The notes beneath the pieces are model-generated. The model saw nothing but the letters and a program-made list of their open reading frames with translations, ran no database searches and had not been told where the DNA came from. Positions 53,201 through 60,700 of a DNA stretch of 64,000 bases are shown here, piece by piece; position 1 is the first letter of the stretch; the number at the start of each line of letters is the position of its first letter. Where the stretch lies: assembly GCF_004340905.1 (NCBI RefSeq), contig NZ_SLXD01000003.1, forward strand, positions 1 to 64,000. The letters are read 5' to 3'. The position numbers and the translations under genes were made by a program. This stretch comes from Rubrivivax gelatinosus (GTDB lineage: Bacteria > Pseudomonadota > Gammaproteobacteria > Burkholderiales > Burkholderiaceae_C).

Positions 53201-55609
53201 ATGAGGGGCCGGAACGAGCCTGCGACACGAGGGTGGTGGGCGCCGGCGGCCGGCTGGCTGGCCGGCACGCTGCTGCAGTTGCAGCAGCCGGCGCTGCGTT
53301 CCCCGGCCGAGCAGGCGCTCTTGGCCGCCGCGGCGCTGGCCATCCTGGCGCTGGCCTGGTGCTGCCGGCCGCCGGCCTGGCGCCACGCCGGCCTGGCGGT
53401 CGCCGCCGCGGCGCTGGCCTTCGCCGCGAGCGACTGGCGTGCCGCACGGCGGCTCGACCAAGGGCTTGCTCCCGAGCTGGCCGGCGCCGAGCTGGTGCTC
53501 ACCGCAGTCGTCGTGCGCCTGCCGGCGGTGCACGCCGGCGGCGTGCGTTTCGTCGTCGAGACCGAGCGTGCGACGACCCCCGACGGCCGCCCGGTGACGC
53601 TGCCCCCGCGCATCGTGCTCGGCTGGTATGCCGACGGCGACGCGCGCCCGCCGGTGCCGGCGGTCGGTGAACGCTGGCGCTGGGGCGTCAGGCTGAAGCC
53701 GCCGCACGGCGCGTTCAACCCTCATGGTTGGGATGCCGAGCTGGCCTGGTTCGTCCAGGGCATCGGCGCCACGGGCAGCGTGCGCAGCGCCCCTGCGCCG
53801 CTGCGTCTGGCGGTCGACACCGCAGCGCCGCTGGAGCGCTGGCGCCAGCGGGTGCGTGATGCGGTCTTCCGGCAGGTCGGCGACCCGGCTGCCGCCGGCG
53901 TGCTGGCGGCGCTGGCCATCGGCGACCAGGCGGCGATCGACCGCGAGGACTGGGAGGTCTTCCGCCTCACCGGCGTCGCCCACCTGATGAGCATTTCCGG
54001 CCTGCACGTGACGATGTTCGCCTGGCTGGCCGGCGCCGCGATCGGCCGGCTGTGGCGGCGCAGCGGGCGCGGGCTGCTGTGGCTGCCGGCGCCGCAGGCC
54101 GCGCGCTGGGGCGGGCTGGCCTGCGCGACGGCCTACGCGCTGGCCGCCGGCTGGGGCGTGCCGGCGCAGCGCACGGTCGGCATGCTGGCCACCGTCGTCG
54201 TGCTGCGCAGCGTCGGCCGGCGCTGGCCGCTGCCGGCGGTGCTGCTGGCTGCGGCGCTGGCCGTCGTGCTGATCGACCCCTGGGCGCTGCTGCAGCCGGG
54301 TTTCTGGCTGTCTTTCGTCGCCGTGGCGCTGCTGGCGATGTCCGGGCCAGCGCCGGCCGCGCGGCCGGCGCTGGCCGACGAACCGCGTCCGTGGAGGCGC
54401 CGCTGGACCGCGCTGCGCGAGGCCGCGCGTGGCGGGCTGCGCACCCAGGCGGTGGCCAGCGTCGGCCTGGCGCCGCTGTCGATGCTGTTCTTCCAGCAGG
54501 TCTCGGGGGTCGGCTTCGTCGCCAACCTGCTCGCGATCCCGCTGGTGACCCTGGTCGTGACGCCGCTGGCGCTGGCCGGCGTGCTGCTGCCGCCGCTCTG
54601 GAGCCTGGCGGCCGGGCTGCTCGACCTGCTGCGCTGGGGGCTGGCGACGATGGCGGCCTGGCCCTGGGCCTCGTGGACGGCGGCCGCGGCGCCGCCCTGG
54701 GCCGTCGCCGCCGGGCTGCTGGGCGGACTGCTCGCGGTGCTGCCGCTGCCGTGGCGGCTGCGCTGGCTGGCCGTGCCACTGATGCTGCCGCTGCTGGCGC
54801 CGCCGGTGCCGCGGCCGGCCGAAGGGCGCTTCGAGCTCGTCGCCGCCGACGTCGGCCAGGGCAGCGCGCTGCTGCTGCGCACCGCGCGCCACCTGCTCGT
54901 CTTCGACGCCGGGCCGCGCTGGGGCCCCGAGGCCGATGCCGGGTCGCGCGTGCTGCTGCCGCTGTTGCGCGCACGCGGCGAACGCCGCATCGACCTGCTG
55001 ATGCTCAGCCACCGCGACACCGACCACGTCGGCGGTGCCGCCGCGCTGCTGGCGGCGCTGCCGGTCGGCGAACTCGTCGGTTCGCTGCCCGACGGCCACC
55101 CCTTGCTCGGCGCCGTGCCTCATCGGCGCTGCAGGGCGGGTGAACGATGGCGCTGGGACGGCGTCGAGTTCGAGCTGCTGCACCCGCCGGCCGGCATGGT
55201 GATCGCCGACGCGGCGTCGAACGCCACGAGCTGCGTGCTGCGTGTGCGCGGCTCGCTCGCCAGCGTGCTGCTGCCCGGCGACCTGCCGGCGGCGCAGGAG
55301 CTGGCGCTGGTGGCCTCCGGCGCGCCGCTGGCGGCCGACGTGCTCGTCGTGCCCCACCACGGCAGCCGCAGTTCTTCGAGCGAGGCCTTCGTCGCCGCGG
55401 TGGCGCCGCGTTTCGCCGTCGTGCAGGCCGGCTACCGCAACCGCTTCGGCCACCCGGCGCCGGAGGTGAGCGCGCGCTTCGCCGCGCGCGGCATCCCGCT
55501 GCTGCGCAGCGACGCTTGCGGCGCCTGGACGCTGTCGGCCGATGGCCTCGGCTCCTGCGAGCGCGAACGCTCGCCGCGCTACTGGCATCATCGGCCGTCG
55601 TCGCCCTGA
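53201..55609 (+). CDS. comEC: DNA internalisation protein ComEC/Rec2
   Basis: The 802-residue membrane protein forms the DNA channel for natural transformation. Order of domains: DUF4131 N-terminal part (about 1-180), Competence domain with many helices (about 200-520; HLMSISGLHVTMFAWLAG is the landmark), and a metallo-beta-lactamase-like nuclease domain from about 550, with the HxDxDH motif at H604-D606-D608-H609 (SHRDTDHVGG) and a downstream VVPHHGSRSSSSEAF. The metal-ligand set is retained, so the domain may degrade the non-transported strand. The ATG lies 6 nt after a TACACT element. The TPR gene follows 11 bp later. Confidence 0.95.
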   Translation: MRGRNEPATRGWWAPAAGWLAGTLLQLQQPALRSPAEQALLAAAALAILALAWCCRPPAWRHAGLAVAAAALAFAASDWRAARRLDQGLAPELAGAELVLTAVVVRLPAVHAGGVRFVVETERATTPDGRPVTLPPRIVLGWYADGDARPPVPAVGERWRWGVRLKPPHGAFNPHGWDAELAWFVQGIGATGSVRSAPAPLRLAVDTAAPLERWRQRVRDAVFRQVGDPAAAGVLAALAIGDQAAIDREDWEVFRLTGVAHLMSISGLHVTMFAWLAGAAIGRLWRRSGRGLLWLPAPQAARWGGLACATAYALAAGWGVPAQRTVGMLATVVVLRSVGRRWPLPAVLLAAALAVVLIDPWALLQPGFWLSFVAVALLAMSGPAPAARPALADEPRPWRRRWTALREAARGGLRTQAVASVGLAPLSMLFFQQVSGVGFVANLLAIPLVTLVVTPLALAGVLLPPLWSLAAGLLDLLRWGLATMAAWPWASWTAAAAPPWAVAAGLLGGLLAVLPLPWRLRWLAVPLMLPLLAPPVPRPAEGRFELVAADVGQGSALLLRTARHLLVFDAGPRWGPEADAGSRVLLPLLRARGERRIDLLMLSHRDTDHVGGAAALLAALPVGELVGSLPDGHPLLGAVPHRRCRAGERWRWDGVEFELLHPPAGMVIADAASNATSCVLRVRGSLASVLLPGDLPAAQELALVASGAPLAADVLVVPHHGSRSSSSEAFVAAVAPRFAVVQAGYRNRFGHPAPEVSARFAARGIPLLRSDACGAWTLSADGLGSCERERSPRYWHHRPSSP

Positions 55610-55620
55610 TCGCCCGCAAC

Positions 55621-56985
55621 GTGTCCGCCGCCGCAGAATCGCTGTTCGCCCAAGGCACGCGTGCCTTCGCCGACGGCGACCTGGCCGCCGCCGAGGCCGC
55701 GCTGCGGGAGGCGATCGCCTTGCAGCCCACGCTGGCCGAGGCCCACGCCAACCTCGCGCTGACGCTCGAACGCCGCGGCCGTGCCGACGAGGCCGAAGCC
55801 GCCTACCGCGAGGCGCTGGCGCAGGCGCCGCAGGCGGCGCCGATCTGGAACCTGCTGGGCACGCTGCTGCTGACACGCCGGCGCCGGCTCGACGCCGAGG
55901 TGGCGCTGACACGCGCGGTCTCGCTGGATCCGGACTCTCCCGCGGGCTGGACGCATCTGGGCCTGCTGTACGCGGCCACCGGCCTGGACCGCCTGGCCGA
56001 AGGCTGCCACCGGCGCGCGCTGGAGCTCGACGCCGGCCACGTCGACGCCGCGCTCAACCTCGCGACGCTGCTGCTGCGCCAGGGCCGCTGGGACGAAGGC
56101 TGGACGCTGTTCGACGGCCGCCGCTGGTCGGGCGCGCTGGCCGCACGGCTGCCGATGCCCCGCTGGGCCGGCGAGCCGCTGGCCGGGCGCTCGCTGCTGA
56201 TCGGCACCGAGGCCGGGCTGGGCGACATGATCCAGTTCGTGCGTTATGCCGCCATCGCCAAGGCGGCCGGTGCCGGGCGTGTCGGCGTGCTGGCCTATGC
56301 GCCGCTGGTCCGCCTGCTGGCCGGCGCCGACGGCGTCGACGAGGTCGTGCCGCTGTCGGCCGACATCACCGCCGGTGACTGGGACCTGTGGGTGCCGCCG
56401 ATGAGCCTGCCGCGGCACCTCGGCACGCGGGTGGACACGGTGCCGGCGATGCTGCCCTACCTGCGGCCCGACCCGGCGCTGGTCGTGCACTGGCGCGGCG
56501 TGCTCGGCGACGCCGGCGGCCGGCGCCGCATCGGCCTGGTCTGGCGTGGCAACCCGCGCTTCGAGACCGATGCCTGGCGTTCGCTGCCTTCGCTGGCCGA
56601 ACTGGCGCCGCTGGCCACGCTGCCTGGCGTGCAGCTCGTCAGCCTGCAGAAGGGCGCCGGCGAAGACGAGGCCGCGGCACCGCCGTTCGCGCTGCTGGAC
56701 CCGATGCCGGCCGTCGCCGACCTGGCCGACACCGCGGCCATCATCGAGAACCTGGACCTCGTCGTCAGCGTCGACACCGCCGTCGCCCACCTGGCCGGCG
56801 CGCTGGGCACGCCCTGCGCGCTGCTGCTGCCCGACTTCAACGTCGACTGGCGCTGGCTCGAGGGCCGCGCCGACACGCCCTGGTACCCGGGCGTGATGCG
56901 GCTGTTCCGTCGCCCGGCGGCCGGCCGCTGGGCCGACGCGGTGGCCGAGCTGCAGGCCGAACTCGAAGCCGCGCTCGCCGCCTGA
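55621..56985 (+). CDS. TPR protein fused to a glycosyltransferase-9-like domain
   Basis: The 454-residue protein has TPR repeats in the first 175 residues (AEAALREAIALQPTLAEAHA, AEAAYREALAQAPQAAPIW, LAEGCHRRALELDAGHVDAA), then a WDEGWTLFDGRRW linker typical of TPR-GT proteins, and a C-terminal domain like glycosyltransferase family 9 (heptosyltransferase-like): GTEAGLGDMIQFVRYAAIAK, GLVWRGNPRF and VVSVDTAVAHLAGALGTP. It may glycosylate proteins or a surface polymer; the acceptor is unknown. The GTG start leaves 11 bp after comEC, so it may be co-transcribed. Confidence 0.85.
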   Translation: MSAAAESLFAQGTRAFADGDLAAAEAALREAIALQPTLAEAHANLALTLERRGRADEAEAAYREALAQAPQAAPIWNLLGTLLLTRRRRLDAEVALTRAVSLDPDSPAGWTHLGLLYAATGLDRLAEGCHRRALELDAGHVDAALNLATLLLRQGRWDEGWTLFDGRRWSGALAARLPMPRWAGEPLAGRSLLIGTEAGLGDMIQFVRYAAIAKAAGAGRVGVLAYAPLVRLLAGADGVDEVVPLSADITAGDWDLWVPPMSLPRHLGTRVDTVPAMLPYLRPDPALVVHWRGVLGDAGGRRRIGLVWRGNPRFETDAWRSLPSLAELAPLATLPGVQLVSLQKGAGEDEAAAPPFALLDPMPAVADLADTAAIIENLDLVVSVDTAVAHLAGALGTPCALLLPDFNVDWRWLEGRADTPWYPGVMRLFRRPAAGRWADAVAELQAELEAALAA

Positions 56986-57108
56986 GCCGCGCTTGCGCGG
57001 CGGCGTGCGGCCGTCGCCGTCGCGCTGGCATCATCGCCGCAGCCCGCGCGCTGCATCCGTGGCCCGGCACTTGCAACACCGCGGCATCCCGCCGCAGGAG
57101 CTCCGTCC

Positions 57109-60100
57109 GTGTCCATCCACGTCGCGCTGAACCACGTCACGCACTACCGCTACGACCGCCGCGTCGGGCTCTCGCCGCAGGTGGTGCGTCTGCGCCCGGC
57201 GCCGCACTGCCGCACGCCCATCGTCTCGTACTCGCTGCGCATCGAGCCCGGCGAGCACTTCGTCAACTGGCAGCAGGACCCGTTCGCCAACCACCTGGCG
57301 CGGCTGGTGTTCCCGGAGAAGACGACCGAGTTCAAGGTCACCGTCGACCTGGTGGCCGAGATGTCGGTCTACAACCCGTTCGACTTCTTCCTCGAGCCCG
57401 AGGCCGAGAACTTCCCGTTCGCCTATGCGCCGGAGCTGGCGCACGACCTCGCGCCCTACCTGGCACGCGACGAGGCGACGCCGCTGTTCGCCGAGTTCGT
57501 CGCCAGCATTCCGCGCGAACGCGTGCGCACGATCGATTTCCTGGTCGAGATCAACCGCCGGCTGCAGCACGAGATCGGCTACCTGATCCGCCTGGAGCCC
57601 GGCGTGCAGACGCCCGAAGAGACGCTGGCGAAGAAGTCCGGCTCCTGCCGCGACACCGGCTGGCTGCTGGTGCAGGCGCTGCGCCACTGCGGGCTGGCCG
57701 CGCGTTTCGTTTCCGGTTACCTGATCCAGCTGAAGCCCGACCTCAAGTCGCTGGACGGCCCCAGCGGCGCCGAGACCGACTTCACCGACCTGCACGCCTG
57801 GTGCGAGGTCTACCTGCCGGGCGCCGGCTGGATCGGCCTGGACCCGACCTCGGGCCTGCTGGCCGGCGAAGGCCACATCCCGGTGGCCTGCACGCCCGAG
57901 CCTTCGACCGCGGCGCCGGTCTCCGGCGCGGTCGACGCCTGCGAGGTGAGCTTCGGCCACACGATGCAGGTCACGCGCGTGCACGAGTCGCCGCGTGTCA
58001 CCAAGCCCTACACCGAGGACCAGTGGCAGGCCGTGCTGGCGCTGGGCGAGGCGGTGGACCGCGAGCTCGAACGCGGCGACGTGCGCCTGACGATGGGCGG
58101 CGAGCCGACCTTCGTCTCGGTCGACGACCGCGACGGCGCCGAATGGAACACCGACGCGCTGGGCCCGACGAAACGCGGCCTGGCGACCGAACTCGTGCAC
58201 CGGCTGCGCGCGCACTACGGCGAAGGCGGTTTCCTGCACTTCGGCCAGGGCAAGTGGTATCCCGGCGAGCAGCTGCCGCGCTGGGCGCTGACCATCGCCT
58301 GGCGTGCCGACGGCCAGCCCTGCTGGCACGACGCCTCGCTGTTCGCCGACGAACGCGACACCCACACCAACACCGTGGCCGACGCCGAACGTTTCGGCGC
58401 CGCGCTGGCGCGCCGCCTGGGCCTGGACCCGAAGTGGCTGATGCCCGGCCACGAGGACGCCTGGTACTACCTGTGGCGCGAACGCCGGCTGCCGAGCAAC
58501 GTCGACCCCTTCGACTCGCGGCTGGACGACGAGATGGAGCGGGCGCGCCTGCGCCGCGTGTTCGGCGCCGGGCTGGACGCGGTGACCGGCTACGCCTTGC
58601 CGCTGCGCCGCGAGTGGTTCGCCGGGGCCGAGGGGCCCGAGTGGATCAGCGGCTCCTGGTTCCTGCGCGACGCCCGCCTGCTGCTGATCCCCGGCGACTC
58701 CCCGATGGGCTGGCGGCTGCCGCTGGATTCGCTGCCCTGGGCCGAGGCGGGCGACCAGCCGGCCTCGTTCGCGCCCGACCCCTTCGCGCCGCAGTCGCCG
58801 CTGCCGCCGCCGGCCAGCGTGCGCGCCCAGCCGCGCGGCTGGGACGCGCACCGCGAAGGCGGCGGTTTCGCCGAAGGCGGCACGGTCGCCTGGCGCGCGC
58901 TCGACGGCGGCCCGGGCCTGCCCCCTCTCCCGCTCGCGGGAGAGGGCTGGGGTGAGGGGGCCGGCGCGCCCACAGCCCTCACCCCGACCCTCTCCCGCGC
59001 CGCGGGAGAGGGCGATCAAGCCGCCGCCCGCGTCCCCGTCCAGCCCCATCCGCAGGCCCCCGACACCCGGCCGCAGCGCCACGAGTCGGCCGGCTGGATC
59101 ACGCGCACCGCGCTGTGCGTCGAGGTGCGCGACCCGCAGCGTGCCAACGGCCCGAAGGCCGAGGCCGCGCACGGGGGCAGGAGCGGCGTGCTCTACGTCT
59201 TCATGCCGCCGCTGCCGCACCTGGAGGACTACCTGGACCTGCTGGCCGCGGTCGAAGCGACCTGCGCCGAGACCGGGCTGAAGGTCGTGCTCGAAGGCTA
59301 CCCGCCGCCGCGCGACGCGCGCCTGAAGACGCTGGCCGTGACACCCGACCCCGGCGTCATCGAGGTCAACATCCACCCGGCGCGCGACTGGGTCGAACTC
59401 GTCGAGCACACCGAGTTCCTCTACGACGCCGCGCACCGCACGCGGCTGGCGAGCGAGAAGTTCATGCTCGACGGCCGCCACACCGGCACCGGCGGCGGCA
59501 ACCATTTCGTGCTCGGCGGCGCGACGCCGGCCGACAGCCCCTTCCTGCGCCGCCCCGACCTGCTCGCCAGCCTGCTCGCCTACTGGCACAACCACCCCAG
59601 CCTGAGCTACCTGTTCAGCGGCCTGTTCATCGGCCCGACCAGCCAGGCGCCGCGCATCGACGAGGCGCGCAACGACCAGGTCTACGAGCTGGAGATCGCG
59701 CTGGCCGAACTCGAGCGCCGCATCGCCGAAGACGGCGGCGCGGTGCCGCCGTGGCTGGTGGACCGCAGCCTGCGCAACCTGCTGATCGACGTCACCGGCA
59801 ACACCCACCGCAGCGAGTTCTGCATCGACAAGCTGTACTCGCCCGACGGCCCGACCGGCCGCCTGGGGCTGCTGGAGCTGCGCGCCTTCGAGATGCCGCC
59901 GCATGCGCGCATGAGCCTGGCGCAGCAGCTCTTGCTGCGTGCGCTCGTCGCCTGGTTCTGGCGCGAGCCCTACACCGGCCGCGGCGCGACGCGGCTGACG
60001 CGCTGGGGCACCGCGCTGCACGACCGTTTCCTGCTGCCGAGCTTCGTGCAGCAGGACTTCGACGACGTGCTCGCCGAACTGGGCCGTGCCGGTTTCGCTT

Positions 60101-60678
60101 TCGACGCCGCCTGGTTCGCGCCGCACTTCGAGTTCCGCTTCCCGCTGATCGGCGAGGTCGCGGCGCTGGGCGTGAAGCTGACGCTGCGCACCGCGCTCGA
60201 GCCCTGGCACGTGATGGGCGAGGAGGGCGCGGCCGGCGGCACGGTGCGTTACGTCGACTCGTCGCTGGAACGGCTGGAGCTGAAGGTCTCGGGCCTCAAC
60301 GACAACCGCCACGTCGTCACCGTCAACGGCCGCGCGGCGCCGCTGCAGCCCACCGGGCGCAGCGGCGAGTACGTCTGCGGCGTGCGCTACCGCGCCTGGG
60401 CGCCGCCGTCGGCGCTGCACCCGACGATCCCGCAGCACGCGCCGCTGACGGTGGACCTCGTCGACCGCTGGCTGGAACGTTCGCTGGGCGGCTGCCGCTA
60501 CCACGTCGCGCATCCGGGCGGGCGCAACTACGAGACCTTCCCGGTCAACGCCTACGAGGCCGAGAGCCGGCGCCTGGCGCGTTTCTTCCGCTTCGGCCAC
60601 ACGCCCGGCACGCTGAAGGTCGAGCCGGCGGCACCCAGCCTGGAGTTCCCGTTCACGCTGGACCTGCGCCGCGGCTGA
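57109..60678 (+). CDS. Transglutaminase-like peptidase fused to a DUF2126 putative amidoligase
   Basis: The 1189-residue protein has an N-terminal beta domain (about 1-85), a transglutaminase-like peptidase with triad C180 (KSGSCRDTGW), H229 (DLHAWCEV) and D245 (GLDPTSG), and from about residue 320 the DUF2126 domain, predicted from its motifs to be an amidoligase. MGGEPTFVSVDD (329-340) and GGNHFVLGGATPADSP are its landmarks. An in-frame stretch (605-635) is encoded by a REP-like inverted repeat and reads PLPLAGEGWGEG then TPTLSRAAGEG; it should be a disordered loop. AGGAG lies about 11 nt before the GTG. The next gene follows after 22 bp; the three genes 57109-64000 form one operon. Substrates are unknown. 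Confidence 0.9.
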   Translation: MSIHVALNHVTHYRYDRRVGLSPQVVRLRPAPHCRTPIVSYSLRIEPGEHFVNWQQDPFANHLARLVFPEKTTEFKVTVDLVAEMSVYNPFDFFLEPEAENFPFAYAPELAHDLAPYLARDEATPLFAEFVASIPRERVRTIDFLVEINRRLQHEIGYLIRLEPGVQTPEETLAKKSGSCRDTGWLLVQALRHCGLAARFVSGYLIQLKPDLKSLDGPSGAETDFTDLHAWCEVYLPGAGWIGLDPTSGLLAGEGHIPVACTPEPSTAAPVSGAVDACEVSFGHTMQVTRVHESPRVTKPYTEDQWQAVLALGEAVDRELERGDVRLTMGGEPTFVSVDDRDGAEWNTDALGPTKRGLATELVHRLRAHYGEGGFLHFGQGKWYPGEQLPRWALTIAWRADGQPCWHDASLFADERDTHTNTVADAERFGAALARRLGLDPKWLMPGHEDAWYYLWRERRLPSNVDPFDSRLDDEMERARLRRVFGAGLDAVTGYALPLRREWFAGAEGPEWISGSWFLRDARLLLIPGDSPMGWRLPLDSLPWAEAGDQPASFAPDPFAPQSPLPPPASVRAQPRGWDAHREGGGFAEGGTVAWRALDGGPGLPPLPLAGEGWGEGAGAPTALTPTLSRAAGEGDQAAARVPVQPHPQAPDTRPQRHESAGWITRTALCVEVRDPQRANGPKAEAAHGGRSGVLYVFMPPLPHLEDYLDLLAAVEATCAETGLKVVLEGYPPPRDARLKTLAVTPDPGVIEVNIHPARDWVELVEHTEFLYDAAHRTRLASEKFMLDGRHTGTGGGNHFVLGGATPADSPFLRRPDLLASLLAYWHNHPSLSYLFSGLFIGPTSQAPRIDEARNDQVYELEIALAELERRIAEDGGAVPPWLVDRSLRNLLIDVTGNTHRSEFCIDKLYSPDGPTGRLGLLELRAFEMPPHARMSLAQQLLLRALVAWFWREPYTGRGATRLTRWGTALHDRFLLPSFVQQDFDDVLAELGRAGFAFDAAWFAPHFEFRFPLIGEVAALGVKLTLRTALEPWHVMGEEGAAGGTVRYVDSSLERLELKVSGLNDNRHVVTVNGRAAPLQPTGRSGEYVCGVRYRAWAPPSALHPTIPQHAPLTVDLVDRWLERSLGGCRYHVAHPGGRNYETFPVNAYEAESRRLARFFRFGHTPGTLKVEPAAPSLEFPFTLDLRRG
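58923..59012. repeat. REP-like inverted repeat pair inside the DUF2126 gene
   Basis: Left unit (58923-58958) contains the hairpin CCCTCTCCCGCTCGCGGG plus AGAGGG and then GGGGTGAGGG. The right unit (58976-59012) is its inverted copy, starting CCCTCACCCC and ending with CCCTCTCCCGC...GCGGGAGAGGG. The two units are opposed around a 17-bp centre and differ at a few bases. This dispersed REP/BIME-like family is common in beta-proteobacterial and Xanthomonas intergenic DNA. Here it is 90 bp, divisible by three, and read in frame. Confidence 0.85.
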
Positions 60679-60700
60679 ACGCCGTGGCACGATCGCGCCG

